This document shows positions 28,235-42,010 of a stretch of DNA of 64,000 nt, piece after piece (position 1 is the first letter of the stretch; each line of letters starts with the position of its first letter). The notes under the pieces were generated by a model. That model searched no databases. It was not told the origin of the DNA and worked only from the letters and a program-made list of their open reading frames with translations. Origin of the DNA: Hoplostethus atlanticus (lineage: Eukaryota > Chordata > Actinopteri > Trachichthyiformes > Trachichthyidae). The DNA is taken from contig JAXDDX010000039.1 of the NCBI GenBank assembly GCA_034670405.1, positions 636,001 to 700,000 of the forward strand. Reading direction: 5' to 3'. The position numbers and the translations under genes were made by a program.

Positions 28235-28591
28235 TGAACAGGTCGTGTAGGCTGGACTTTGGGCTCTTACCAGCAACTTGTCCCCATTTACGTGAATAGA
28301 ATTGTATAGGAAGTAATATGAAGATTCCCTTTTCTTCACTATATCACTTCATACATACTTTTCCTCTGCTTGATGACACTGAGCACAGTTTGTAACTTTA
28401 CTACAAGGTGTTGATGAATGGACTAAATTCAATGAAAAAAAGATCACACATCTGTTTGTCCTCACTGTAACCATTTCCTTGCCTGAATGTGAGGATGTGA
28501 TGGAGCTTCTCTTCAAGGGTGGTGGTAGCCTGCAGTGTTCTTTCAAATGCCTGTTTCCTAATGGCTCAAAAGTGATACATCTACATCTTTG

Positions 28592-28618
<27 letters not shown>
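28592..28618. repeat. (GT)n microsatellite
   Basis: Uninterrupted GT run followed by an imperfect cgtgtgca continuation. Confidence 0.9.
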
Positions 28619-28623
<5 letters not shown>

Positions 28624-29341
28624 GCACATACACAATCGTGGTGGCACAAACATCTGCCGTGATGTCAAAAGCAAAATTACTGTTTTGCAAAGAAGACAAA
28701 GAACACAGGATAACCATGTGTGAACGTTTCTTTGATATGTTATATTTGTATTATGTTTTGCTTAGCGCCGACGGCACTGCGTCATCTGATGGGCACACTG
28801 GAATAATGACAAGGTATTGGGCTAATTTGGAGAGGTGTCAAGGGTCTCCACGCCGGCGGAGTCTGGTGAACGTGGAGCCGGTCTCTACTTCCTGAATAGC
28901 AGCAGCTCATTTTGAATGCCGTGTGTGGCCCGGCGCCGAGCCCCGGCTCACCGAGAGGCTTTTTAATTTCTCCCCTTGTTGAAGTGATTATTCAAATGGC
29001 TGTCCGTGAGATGCAGTTATCAGACTCCTGGTGGTAGTTCGGCCTGTGGCAACATGAAAGCCCCATCACCAATACCCCCACCCCCCCCCCTCCTCCACCC
29101 TCTGTAGTTGGACAGCACCCAACAGGTAACCTCTGTAGCAACCCCTATTAGACCACCGTATCTCAGCCCCAGGCTAAAAGCCTATTGTGTTAAGTGATTG
29201 GCAGATGGAGATTTATGCATGAAAGAAATTAATATATATTTTGGATTCGCTGTGGTGCTGGTTCTGTGGGTTGTAGACCACCACTGAGTATTTTCATCAT
29301 CACTTATTTGTCTTAATCCAAAAATCTAGTAAATCTATTTC

Positions 29342-29372
29342 AGATTAGATTTCAGATTAGATTTCAGATTAG
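29342..29372. repeat. Short tandem repeat (agattagatttc unit)
   Basis: About two and a half head-to-tail copies of a 12-base unit, cagattagattt, in the presumed foxj3 intron 1. Confidence 0.7.
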
Positions 29373-30808
29373 CGTGGTTCAATTACTGTCTGCTCTGGGA
29401 TGTGAAGTCATTTCAGGTTCACCTCATCACCCATCATCTCATCTTTCAATGGGTTATTCACCTTGGATGGGCAAAAAATACACAGGTCTTCTTTCTTTTT
29501 CTTCGCCAGCTGTGTGAAGGCAGTCCATCCTCTACAGCAGCTCAGGCTAAACGACTGGATGGTTTTGTCAGAAACGCCCCCCCCTCCCCTGTACTTTGCT
29601 TTTATCTAGTGTGAAGTTTGCTCTCATGGAGGCCGTGTTGGTGAGAAGGGACTAGCTCAGTCTTCATTAGCAACACCGTGCATCACTAGAATGCAGATGA
29701 GCTATGAAGCCATTCATCTCCTGGAAATGCCTCCCTGATTCCAATTTGAATCTTGTTTGCAGTCATATTGTGTGAGCCTACTTCTCCGTGTTAAAGAAGT
29801 CTCTTTATGTGAGAGATCAGAGGGGGATAATTGCACTTAAGTGAACCTCATTTAGTGCTGGCCAGAGCAATTACTGTAACTGCAGTTCTAGGCGTTTTTT
29901 TGGGGGCCTGGAGCAGCTGTCATTGAGGCTCTGTAGCAGAGATATCAAATGGTGAATAGAATGACATTGGCATGGCATCATGGGAAACGGCAGATCCTCG
30001 GATGGATTTTAATTAGTTTTTTGGAGGTTTTTTGCTCAGCTGTTTTTGCATTCAAAGAAAAGCGTAATTAAAAATGACAATTAGAAATGCATTATTTTAG
30101 TAATCATTGAAAATAAATGATTCTCAAGGTGCTGTAAGGTGAAAAAAAAGCCAGCGCTCCTTCTTCAGGCGAAACCCCCCCGGGCTTGAGGGAGATGTTT
30201 TTATCATTAATGTTATTCAGGAGCCAAATTTTGAGTTTTTCTCAGCTGGGTGCTTTAATCTATTTTTGCTGTAAATTAATGAATTTTTAAAGAGCCCCTC
30301 GCTGGATACGGGTGGATGTGGGAATGCAGCGCTGGAGTTTTTCAAACGAGCCTCAACTCCACCCTCACCCCCACCACCCGGCCTCCTCATGGGATGGAGA
30401 GAGCGAATTTACTGAAGCACTATACTCTCATTTTTTATTCATCCAGCAATACACTGCCTAGCTCTCCTTGTGCCGCCTGCCATCCCACTCCCTCCCCGAG
30501 TATTGAGTTGAGTCTGTCTGTAAACTAGTCTATACGTTCCAGTTCACATCCTGGGCAGGAATTTTTATTTTCTCTGGACATGGATCAGTGAGGGAAGCAT
30601 GTGATGTTTAATTCAACTGGTTGGCTGCCCAGTATTATCGGTGAAATTGCTCAGATACATATTTTATCTGTGTGTTTAGTGTTTAGCCATGTTCTAGCCA
30701 TGTATTTCCCCTGGCTGACTAATCAGTGCCCTTCTTTCTACAAAGGAACTAGCTACCCACACTAGGTCTTGCTGGGTAAGCGCAGTAGAGAAAGTGTGGG
30801 AGACGGGA

Positions 30809-30825
30809 GGGGGGGGGGGGGGGGG
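30809..30825. repeat. Poly-G tract within a G-rich stretch
   Basis: A pure G run on the foxj3 sense strand, flanked by GGGAGG-like and GAGGTGGGGG sequence. It can support a G-quadruplex, and its length is likely to be unreliable in an assembly. Confidence 0.85.
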
Positions 30826-33800
30826 AGGTGGGGGTGTAGAAATAGACTGGCGGATTCAGCTTCTGCAACACATGGCAGCTTCTGCGACTTGTTCCAACCA
30901 CGTGGTAGCAATAAGACTGATAAATTGGGTGCCAACTCTACTGTGAATATTCTGTTTATTTCTATCTGTGTATCAAGTTCATAATTAGACTAGTAGCGAG
31001 GAGAGGGGGGTACACAGGCTTAAATATTCTGTGTAAAAATAGATTATGGTGTTATTGTAGTGAGTCGGCCGTTGTCTAGTAAAGGAGCAAAGGAAATCGG
31101 CACCTAGAAAATTGACTCCCAATAACGGCTAGTTAAATTGATGCTAACTTACAAACAGAAAGTGGTCAAAGTAAATCTCTATATTTACTATATCTGTATC
31201 TTATGTCCTTTTGAAATATCACTTCCTCTGGTCTTAATGAATGAGACTGACTTGAGTTTTAAATGCCTTTAAGGATTTAATAATTCATCACACTGTATCC
31301 CGTGTCCTTGAGTTTCGATAGTCCCCAACACCGTCAGCATATTTCTCTTTGCCTTTTTTTTCTTCCGTTGTGTGTTCAGTAGACGCACTTGATATGCTTA
31401 TATGATTCACACTCTTAGGAGACTTTTTGAAGCTGTGTGCGGGGAAAGGATTTTGCTAAGCTTACACAGCTTAAGTAACGATAATGGAGCTCTCATTGTA
31501 CTATTTAGTATCTATATTTAATCACTACAGTGGCTAGCGTCCATGCTCTCGCAGCCAAATCTCAGCTCCAGGTAAACAGAGGAATAACCTGCTAAAGATG
31601 GTCAGCGATGTTTGATGGGGTAATCTGCACTCCAAACGTTACTTGTTTGCCGCTGGATTAGCAACGGTGAAGCGAGTATGTGATGTCGAGTTGGCTTAAA
31701 TGTATTTTTTACACTCGTACTGTACGTGATCTCACATGTTTGAATGTCAGTCCTCGGCGTACTTGGAGAGAAAAGTCAGCGTGGGTTGGGTTTAATTGAT
31801 TCCACAGGACTAAGCCCAATTAGTAAGGTTTGATAGGTTAGTAGAAAGGTAGAGCGTGAGGAAGTGGCTCACCACCACATCACTCACGTTCATTCTCAAC
31901 TGACGGTAAACTGGTGGAGATTGATCATTTGCCGTGAAATCGCTAGACCGGGCATATTTCAGCAGCCTCGCCTCAGGTGGTCAGGCGTGAGGCCTAGCTT
32001 CTCCCCATTTATTTTGTCATCGTAATTTCAGACAATGCTAATGCGGACCGGTCCAGAAATAGCTTCGAGTAGGAGTTGTAGACTGTGTGTGATGTGGTGC
32101 GTGAGGCTCATGATCTGTAGCAGCGATTGCCAAGTATTTGCAGATGGGTTGTTAGTTGGGAAGGACCGTGTTAGATGTCTCAACCTGATGATTTAACGCT
32201 TTTCCTCGTGCCCTTGCCTGCGCCCCCGTCGTCCTCTGCGCGCTCAGCGAAATCGCTTTCTTAAAATCTTCTTTCTGTTGTTGTCATTATCTTTTTCTCT
32301 CTGTGAAAAATGATGGATTAGCCTTAGATGTAGTGCTTGGAGTCTCCATCTGTGATTCAGAAAACCCCTAATCGGAGCCAAGGATTCTCTCTGTGGACTT
32401 GGAGGAAATGTTGATCTGTGTGGACCAGAAACCCACACGAGTGATGACTCGCTCTTGCCCCACCATTCCCACCCCCTCTCTGTCTTGCTCTCCTTCTCCT
32501 TCTTCTTCTAAACATATTCACTTTCTTGATTTCTGCATCGCCATTTCTTTTTCTCTACCCTTCTCTTTTCGCCTATACTCTCTCGTGCTCTTCACTTAGC
32601 AAACAGCACGTCTGCTGAGAATTGTGAAGAATGCATCTTGTTACTCAGATGAGTCATACTTCCTCTGGCCTGCATGCTTCTCCCTCAGGGTAAATGAATG
32701 AGAGGGCGGTGAGGTTGGGTGGAGGAGGGGCAGTATGGGTGAGGCGACGTGGTCTGTGCCAGTGGCCCATAATGTAATTAAGGAAGTGTTGGTGTGTTGG
32801 TGATGGGCGTGAGCTGCGTGGATCACTGCTGCCTCACAGTGTGGTCGTCCCTCAGGTGGATGTATGACACACAAAGGGGTTGAGCAGGCTGAGGCGCCAC
32901 CCATGCCCTAAAAAAGTTACCGTCTGGAATCTCAAAGCCCAGCTCTGACCCTGCAAGTCAACCAACCTGGCAAGGCCGCCGTGGCCCTGGAAGGAAAGCC
33001 CTGGGCCCTGGCTCTGGAGAGGAAGGAGCCGGCACCTGGAATCTGAGAAATCTGCCTCTGCCGGACTGAAGGAATTTTGTTTAGTGGTGGAATGAAAAGA
33101 CTGTAAGTGAGTTTGCACGTACAGTTAAGGGCTTAACCGTCCCTCAGGAAGCCTGACTACAAGGTGCTGTTTTTTGTTGGTGTACATTTTCTGAATTTCT
33201 GCATGTGAATTGTGTTGGGTCTTAATTCCCTGACCTTTTGCAGCCGATGTTGTTTCATATCCTGATTGCATCAGAAAATGCGAGGAGTTGTAAATAAACC
33301 CTATTATATTTAATACTATTGAAATAGCATTAGTATACCATTAGGCTCCTCTCAGCTCCAGCTTCCCCATACCTGCTCTTCTTGGTCCCCTGCCAAAATC
33401 TATGACTCACAGGAGACTGAGTGACCTACTTTTTAAGTCTTCGAGGAGTGCCAGAGAAATCTTTTTTTTATTTGCGAGAGAATACAGTGGGTAAATATAA
33501 GTCAATTAAAATTCACTTACACCCATTTTTGGATTTAAGTACCTAAAGGCTGTGTCAGCATGGCAGTCACCTCAGAGGAATCCCTTCATTATCACAAGGT
33601 AAGGAGACATGCCGGTAAACATTTCAGCTTTGGTGTCTCATTAGCAGCCAAGTGGTTTAGTTTAAGGCCGTACTGGCTCTCTTCACGGCCATCCATCAAA
33701 TACAACTCATTTAAGTATTGTCATAATCCTGTAGTACTTGTATACTTTAATATCCCATGTACCAAGTTTATCCAGGTTGTCAGAGATTGTGGTTTCTATA

Positions 33801-36800
33801 GATGTGGACAAAGCATTTACCGCCGTGAATCCGTGCCAGCAGCCTTGAGCTGCAGTTTGTTTTGGTAATGATAGTTAGAAGTGTAGGCTGTACTGCGGGG
33901 GTAAAGTTTGAACAGTCGCTCATGCATTTTGTATGGGTTAAAGGGAAGGATAAAAAGTGTGGGTGCATATGCAGTCTCCCAGAAGCCCAGTGTGCAGGTT
34001 GCCTACCTCCTGAAAAGAAAACAAGACCAGGATCAAAGGTGATCACTCAGATGTGCTGGTTTTTGATTGGGAAATGATGCCGTTTCGCTAAGCGGATGGA
34101 ATTTCCACTTTAATCGCTAATTGCCGTTTTTTGGTGGTGTTGTCTCTCATTGAAGCAGAAACAAGCTGTGCGGTTGAATGGGATGTCTTGGCTGCTCTTT
34201 TCCCTTCTACAAGGCTTTGCTGCTTTGATATGTCAGTTTTGTTTGAGTCTGCCGCCTTTGTCTTGACACGATTGGCCCCGCTTGCTCCGACCCCCTGGAA
34301 ACCCCCCGGCATGCCCGCCCCAGGGTGTGTGTTCAGTCATTTATTCAGCTTCCTCTGTGCTACTGCTATGCCTTCACTTCCCTTCTAGTTTCCCTCCCCT
34401 TATTAAGATGCAGGAGGCAGAGCAGCGTTTGGTCTGAAAGGCTTAGTGCTGTGGGGGGTGCTGGTACAGTAGGGGGTAGGGAGGCACTGTGAGCGTGGGG
34501 ACTTTAATGACTTAATGCACACTGTACAGCCCGGCCACACTCCAGCTAAGTTGTGTAGGCAGCTCACACTGTTCTGATTGCTGCCTTTTTGTGCGAGTCC
34601 AGTCACAGAAAGTCAAAATGATGTTCTGACAAAAGTGACCATGATTGGAGAGGAAGAAATTCTCACATCTTTGACTAATGCTGATTGCTGCTTGGGTTCA
34701 AGCCAGATAATCCTCGTTCGGTCCTCAGAAATTCTTTTTGATACCTCCTTTTTATCTGTTGTGTGTTCTCTGATACATTTCTGTCATGTTATTGCTTCTT
34801 TTTTCAAGAGGTCCCAGTAATGAACAACTTTGATAATCTCAATACCATTATTGGTGTTTTGATTTTTCTGTTCCAGTTTTTATATTTTTTTGGAGCGTTC
34901 TGCTCATAATTTAGCAAGTTCATCGTGGCGCCTTTATGTGTGATCTACATTGTGAATGTGTGCACAATCCTTATTAATGAACTAGCAACAGAGCAGTTTG
35001 CTAGTCCCCATACAGTACAATACAGTAGAGTACGTTCCACTATCAACCTGGTGGTTTTGTCCCAATTGCAATTTTAAGCTGGTCTTGTGCAGCGATGAAA
35101 GTGGGCGGTGGATGAGCAGTGACTGATGGGCCTGTTATTGACGTTTCTTTTAGTGAGCCCAGTAAGTCATATTTTTTCAGCTGCTAAAGTCTCAATCTAG
35201 TGTAAGTTCATCGCATTACAACATGACTATTGTTTTCAGATTTTAGTAGTTCGCTAACATGCTTCTGGCACTTGGCATCATATCATTTTGATTGTTTGAA
35301 AACTGAATTGGCACTTTTATCCATCATGGCACCATGTACCAGCAGAATACAACACATGCTCTCCAATGCTTGCAGCAACTTTATTGCGGTTCTGTTTAAA
35401 TTCAGCTTTGGTTAGCTAGCAAACGTTCCCGTGAACATAAACTCTCTAACATTGTATCAGAACCATTGAAACTAATGGTAGACACGATCACGCTCTATTA
35501 TTTTTCATCTGTTTATTTCTGTCGTCTTCAAGTAGAAATTCTAAAACTTGGAGAAGCCTTGAGTAGCTATAACCAACTTTTCTTCCATTATGATCGTGGC
35601 AGGCAGAGTATTTTTTCACTTCAGTTTCACTTCGGCAGGGAAAACGGAAAGCGCTCCGTTGACAGCTGATGTTTTCCAAAAGTTGAACTAATTGTTTGGC
35701 AAGATGTTTGCTAGCATAGCTGCATATCGAAAGATTATCTCACTTGGGGGCTGTAGTCTTCTCTCTGTGGACAGGCAGTCATCAGTGAACTGGACTGGCT
35801 GAAAGCTTGAGCGCATTGCACAGAGAACTTGACATCTTTGTCGCTCGTGTGATGCTCTTGTAACAGCTGGTTAAGACAATGCAATAGGAAAAGTTCATTA
35901 ATGATCAGTGCATTCATTTAAAATTATATATAATATATTTTTTTCAGCAATACTTCAGAGCTGGAGCATTAAAGGCCAGGAAATACAGGGAATAAATGGC
36001 CCATCTCCTAACAAATTGAAGCTGATGTTTACACAGCTTCGTTGAATACTCTACTCTGGCCGGTGAATGCGTTCTGAGGTCTGTTATTTCTCAATAACAG
36101 ATCGCTGTTTCACATCTAATCATATCACTCTGCAGTCAAGGTCCATTTTTTGTTCATTTCAAATTAACTCGCGACACCTTGCCCCAAACAGACCATACTC
36201 CTTGGTTACTGTAGAAAGACCTAAATTACTTTAGCTTGTATTGAAATCATTTTAAATCAGTATTTTGTGTCTTTTTGTGTAGTGGCCATGTAATAAGAGG
36301 GATAATGTACAGGTCAACCCTGCTGGGGTAAAGACCAGATCCCTGTATATCATCCCTTATGTGTTCAACCAAGCTAGTATATAATGATGTTATTGACTAT
36401 AAGTTCTAGTCTCATCCTGAAAATGCAACATGCTCAAAATATGGATGTGAAAGTCATGAATTAAAAATAATGGCCTCAAGTTCTCATTTTTATGTTCTGT
36501 CTTTATTTAATTTATCCACTGAGTAAGCCTCCATGCCCCTCTGAGTCAGTGCAGACTGTTTCGTGAATTTGCGAGTTTGGGTTTTTCTTGTTGATATGAT
36601 GCAATAAAAGCATTTTTAAACTGAAAATGAGACTGTACGTTGCAGTAGAATTTGTTTATTGTGCACATTTTGTATTTTTAATAAAGTGTGGTCTGGAATA
36701 CGAATGATTTCAGTGCTCCAAACATTATATTCTCCCTGGATGCCCTTCATCCCCCATAGCATCCACCCTACATCGTACTGTGGGGTCCCTGCTGCACGGG

Positions 36801-37781
36801 AACAACACAGGTCAGAAGTCTGCACAATGTAGATTCTCCCTTCTCTGCCCTTCTCCACCACAGTGAGTCATGTTGCATGCCACATGATGCGCCACTTTCG
36901 CCAAGTGAGTCATGCCGAACAAAGGCACCTCATTTGGATGAGACTGAGAGGGAAGTATGGAGTGTTGTCAGGGTTTTTTTTTTGTTTTTGTTTTTTAATC
37001 TCTGTTAATCTGATTCTGATCTCTGAAGTACGTGACATTTACTCTTTCCTCCCCAAGACGCTGACACACTGTCACAATAGTGAGTGAGTGTTATAGAAAC
37101 GATGCATTCACACGCTACAATGCTTTTCTACTGACTTGTATAAAGACCCTGCAGAAAGGCCTTTCTCACTCCAACTCACAATCGGCGAGGCATGTAACCC
37201 CTTTAGAAAGCTTGCAGTTTTGGGTTTACAATTACAATTTCTGCAATTGTACCCCGAATGCTAGCGGAGACCTGTGTAAGATGCCGTAGTTTATAGAAAT
37301 ATTAAATCCTCCCCTGGGCTGTGGCCCATCTGCTGTGTGGGCTGTACAACTCTGTGATGGCACCGTTCCTTTGTCCCTGCTGTTCTAAACTAGAACCCTC
37401 CTGAAGGCCCAGGAGAGCAATGGGGAGCTTTATTGACCTGTACTCCGCTGTTTGCCCTTGACCAGCGTGCGCTTTTTTTTCTCACGAATTGGCTGTAATA
37501 AAATCGTAACGACAGGTGGAGAGAGAGAGAGAAGACGCACAAATGAAAAACGATGATTGGTCTTAGGCATGTGATCTCTCAGAGGCAATGGAGACTGATG
37601 GCACGGGAACTTTCGGTGTAACACGACTTGGTCTCATCCTCCTCAGCTGAGTAGGTTTGATTGGGAACATGCAGGGAAGCGATGTGCTGGAAGGCAGCGT
37701 TCTGTTTTTCAATTTATTTCCTGCTTATGGATATATTTAAACTGAATGCTGTGTATTGTAAATTATTTTAGGGGAAATATC

Positions 37782-37783
<2 letters not shown>

Positions 37784-37857
<74 letters not shown>
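37784..37857. repeat. (TG)n microsatellite, longest in the window
   Basis: About 74 bases of uninterrupted TG, followed by an imperfect cacgtgtgtgtgcacgt end. It lies in the presumed foxj3 intron 1. Confidence 0.95.
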
Positions 37858-37858
<1 letters not shown>

Positions 37859-38928
37859 ACGTGTGTGTGCACGTATGGCCCCTTTAAGAAGCCTGCATTT
37901 GTTTGCTGGCTGTGTCTGGGGCCCAAAGTGGAGCTCTCTCTGTCAGATGAGTGAAGCTCTGCAGAGGCAGCCACTGGGAGTTTCTGTTTCATCTCCTCTC
38001 ATACTGCTCTGGAGCAGACATGCAAATCCGCTGTAATGAGCGCAGCCCGTGTGGTGGTGGTGGTGGTGGTGGTGATGTGGGGGGGAGGAGAGGAGGGGGA
38101 TGGGGATGAACTCAGGAATTTAAAGTGGAGAAAGGGAAAGTGGAGGAAAAAGAAGGTGAGAAGCCGACAGCCATGCCAGAGAGCAGCACAGCAGCAGTGG
38201 AGGGAACTGAGAGACGGTTATGTCAGGAGCGGTGGAGGTGACAGGAAGTCTTCCCCCTCAAATCAAACATTCATTAGCCTGCTGTGGCACCACCCCCCCA
38301 CCCCCCGATCCCTCCTCCCTTTTCACTGTTGCAATACGGAGGTGAAGATGCAAATGGTGCCACGTTAATTAGCCTTATCTTTTTACACCAGGAGAACGTG
38401 TGGAAAAACACCGTGCATCAGAATCACAGCTCCCAACTCTAATGAGGCTTTTGTAGGGATCCTGTTGAAAGTTTAACATCCCAAAACACTCCTCGCTGTT
38501 GATGTTTAGAAGCCCCGGGTTCACCAGTTTCTTTTGAGCTCCCCCATTCACAACAGAGACATAATGTATTAACCTCTATCCACCGTCTACAGACCAGACT
38601 TTGAACGCCGCAAAAAAATGCCATCTTAACAAGTCATTTAGTCGAGTGTTGAGTCTCTAAATCTTGTTTTCCTTCTGCCGGTGGGAGGAGATAATTAGGG
38701 GCCGTGCACCGTCGAGGTGCAGGGCTCCTATTGTAACCGTTAGTTTTCCTATTATCACACCATGTGTCTACGGCAGCCCGGAGAACCTGCTCGCTTTTTC
38801 TGAAACTCTGCACAGTCACAGAGGACTACTTCTCCTATCCACACGGCTAATTTGGTGACGCTATGATGTTTGTTGTAGCACCACCGTCAGGCCAAACTTG
38901 TGTAAAAACCCCTGTGAAACCAAAGTCG

Positions 38929-39108
38929 CTGGGGTGTCCTGGTGGCTCAGGGCGCTAAGGCACATACCATGTAACACCCATGTCCTCGGTTCAAATCCGT
39001 TCCTAAGACTTTTGTTGCATGTCTTCCCTCCTCTCTCCCGATCTTTCTGGTCTATAATATTTTTTTCTAATAAATGATGCTACATCCCCCAAAAAACAAA
39101 AAAACACA
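38929..39108 (+). mobile_element. tRNA-derived SINE
   Basis: The head carries a pol III A box (TGGCTCAGGGCG, 38943-38954) and a B box (GGTTCAAATCC, 38988-38998) spaced as in a tRNA. A body typical of percomorph fish SINEs follows (ttgcatgtcttccctcctct, then a ctttctggtctataat patch and taataaa). An A-rich tail closes it (about 39090-39108). It has the same orientation as foxj3. No target duplication was delimited. Confidence 0.75.
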
Positions 39109-39492
39109 CGCTAAGGTGGTATGTATAGCCTATGACTTCCATTATGTATGTCTTTTGCATAAAACCAAACCACCTAACCGCTGGACACGGTATCGGGCTC
39201 TCCCCTTCCTCTTTCCTCATTGGTCGTTTCATCCTTTATGATACCGCGACTGCCACAGCTGCTTTGACTACTGCTGCTGCTGCAGCACCGTCTTTTGCAT
39301 GGCCCCTTGATTACTGCTTGCAGTTATATTGACACTTGTTTCCTGTGCAGTTTCAGCTGTTGGAGAATATTCTTTAATAAACTGACATCATTGTGATAAG
39401 AGGCGTCACTCAAGATAATGTCACTTGATTCAAGAAACGTCTTAAAACAAGTTGATTCACAGTGGGAACAAGTGAAGTGATCTTACCACATA

Positions 39493-39494
<2 letters not shown>

Positions 39495-39532
<38 letters not shown>
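39495..39532. repeat. (AC)n microsatellite
   Basis: Uninterrupted AC run of 38 bases. Confidence 0.95.
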
Positions 39533-39533
<1 letters not shown>

Positions 39534-41879
39534 ATAATTGACCTAATGACTTGATGGATAGATGCAGCGTTGTGGACCTGTGTATGTTGACCGAGGTGGG
39601 GATGTTTCGCCTGCCACCGGTGCTGCAGTCCATGAAGTGTGTCATAAACCCCATCAGTCTGCGCCTGGCTGTCCAATAGCTGTGCAAATGTGGTTTTATT
39701 CACTCATAAAGAATTAAGTCCCCAGTCAATGTCAGGATGTATTGGCCTCTCCTTCCATCCAATAATGTAAAGCACTCAAGACGTTTGATGAGCTCTGCAC
39801 ATCGATTGGAGGTTAACGGCCGCTTCACATAAGCTGAGACCTACAATATGTCATGGGGTCTTTAGCTCCCTAGGACTAGTCGGGGGGCAGCGTAGGTTAA
39901 TATCTATGGGATGGCTGGATACTTTATGGTGTGTGCCACGTGGCATAAAGAAGTAATGGACAGATTTGATAGTAAACTGATCAGTGTTGCTGATGAACAT
40001 GTCTTGATGTGTTTGATATGACTTTCACCAACGTCACGGACAAGCCATTTCACAAGATGTGAGCGAGCGGTTGACCCATCCTACCCAATATTAGGCTAGT
40101 GAGCAGAAGAAAATGTCAGCCTGCCTACGCACCTCCCTCACCTTCTTCCTCCTCTGAAAGTGGAAGCACCACAGAATAGTTTCTCAACAGTAGTGCCTTC
40201 TTCTGTCCCGGCCCTGACAAAACTCTCAGATTACTGCCTGGCTGCCTCTTCACACTGAAGGGAGTTCCTCTGTGTCTGGATACCGGAGGGAGTGCCGGCT
40301 GGTGATGTCATCGGAGTTCCTCATGGGTGCCTGGACTGGGAGGCTCCTGAGGCCACCGACTGACTGACATGTTGACTGTTGCGCAGCCTCGTTTTGAAAT
40401 CAAGGGGTACCCTGGTGGAAGTGTAATCCAGGGCCACAAGTTGTGTTTGACCAAGCTATGCGGGAAGAAAATAGCATAGGTTAACTGGATCGTATAGACA
40501 CAATATCAGGTCTTGTTTTGCTGTAACGCTCTATCACAGTTTCACATCTGTTTGTGCGGTCAGCTGAAGACCTGTGACCAAAAAATGCTAGGATATCCCC
40601 ATGAGTCATTTCCCTTCTTCAGAGGCTCTGTGTGGAATGTCTCTGTTTTGGGGCTTTATGGTTACAAGAATGTGAAAACATCCATCAAATGAATTTGTCA
40701 GTGATAGAGGAGTCCTCTGAATTCAGGCCCCGAATCACGTGCCTGCTGTTATAAGTCCTTTGGTTTTGTGATGACCTGTCCTGGCTCTTGTAAGGCAAAA
40801 ACCACAAGATGATGAATCTCTTTTTGCCAGGAGGTATTTTGACAGCAAAGCCTAAACAAACAATGACTGGCGCTGCTACCTCCCGCCCCCCCCCACCTCC
40901 TTCCACACCCAGATAAATAGCAACATTGTCTCTAGGAAACCAAATTAATTGAAATGATCTGGAACGAAGCAGGAGGGGTGATGAGAACAGGTATAGACAC
41001 TGAAAGATGTCCATCCCCCACGAAAAAAAACAAATTCTCCGCTCTGTCAGACCGCGGCCGTAGACAGCCAGCCTCAATCTCATGCTACACTCTTGACTGT
41101 CAGATGGAAAAAACAGGCTACCCCCGATTTAGCGTGGAATTCTTCCAGACAATGACCGAGGGATTTATTAGCTAGTATGAACTAAGATGATTCCCGGTGA
41201 CGCAAGACAACGCCGGTTAGATTCCACAGCTGATTGCGGTGGCAGTACTCGGCAACACTGCTGCTGAGGCTGTTGCTAGGGTGAATCTGCACCTTGGCTT
41301 CTGACGTTTTACTCTGAAATGGAACAAATTCTCCGGGAGAATGTGAAACGTGTTGTGATGTAGGTGATGGGGTTATATTCCACTCAACTGGGCCATATTG
41401 TGATTGTTTTGTGGTGCCGTTTGCACCTTGAAATGCTTACAAAACAAACCTTTTATTTTTCATTGTTTTCTATTTTTGCATTATAAAAGGAGATGTTTAA
41501 CCCACAGAGAAATGCTTTTTTCAATCTCAGGCTGTTTTTGAGATGTGTTACCTGAAATACCCTGCATCTTTTTCAACCCAATTAGCAACACTTAATGTAA
41601 TATCATTTCTACCCACGTTTTAAACAACCATGTTGTAAATACGATGCTTCTTTTTAAGAAATACTCACCAACAAAAATGTCAGAAATCTGAGTTTTCCCA
41701 TGCTTTGTCATGTATTTTGTGTATTATATGTGGAGTCACACACTTTTTCTCTTTTTTAAAAGGAGGCAATTTACCAGGTTTATCCCAAACATTAAAATAC
41801 GTAATTGTTTTAACAGTTTGATAGACAGTTTTGCAAAACAGGTACTACCAACAGAGTCTATAAAGGCACAGTTGTTGAA

Positions 41880-42010
41880 GAACTAAAACCTAAGTTTGTA
41901 TTTAGTTTTAGTTAAATACAGACATAACTAAAATAAAACTATCAAACCTCCTCTGTAAACTAACTACAACTAAACCGAAATGGAAAACAAAAACAAATTT
42001 AGAAAATAAA
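41880..42010. repeat. Degenerate ACTAAAA-rich repeat
   Basis: A stretch dominated by variants of aactaaaac / actaaaataaaa, a pattern often found at tails of old fish transposable elements. No ends can be defined. Confidence 0.4.

Noticed and set aside
37746-38036. Long open frame over the TG microsatellite (Cys-Val repeats)
   Set aside because: It is a translation of a dinucleotide repeat. The same holds for open frames over the other CA/GT runs.
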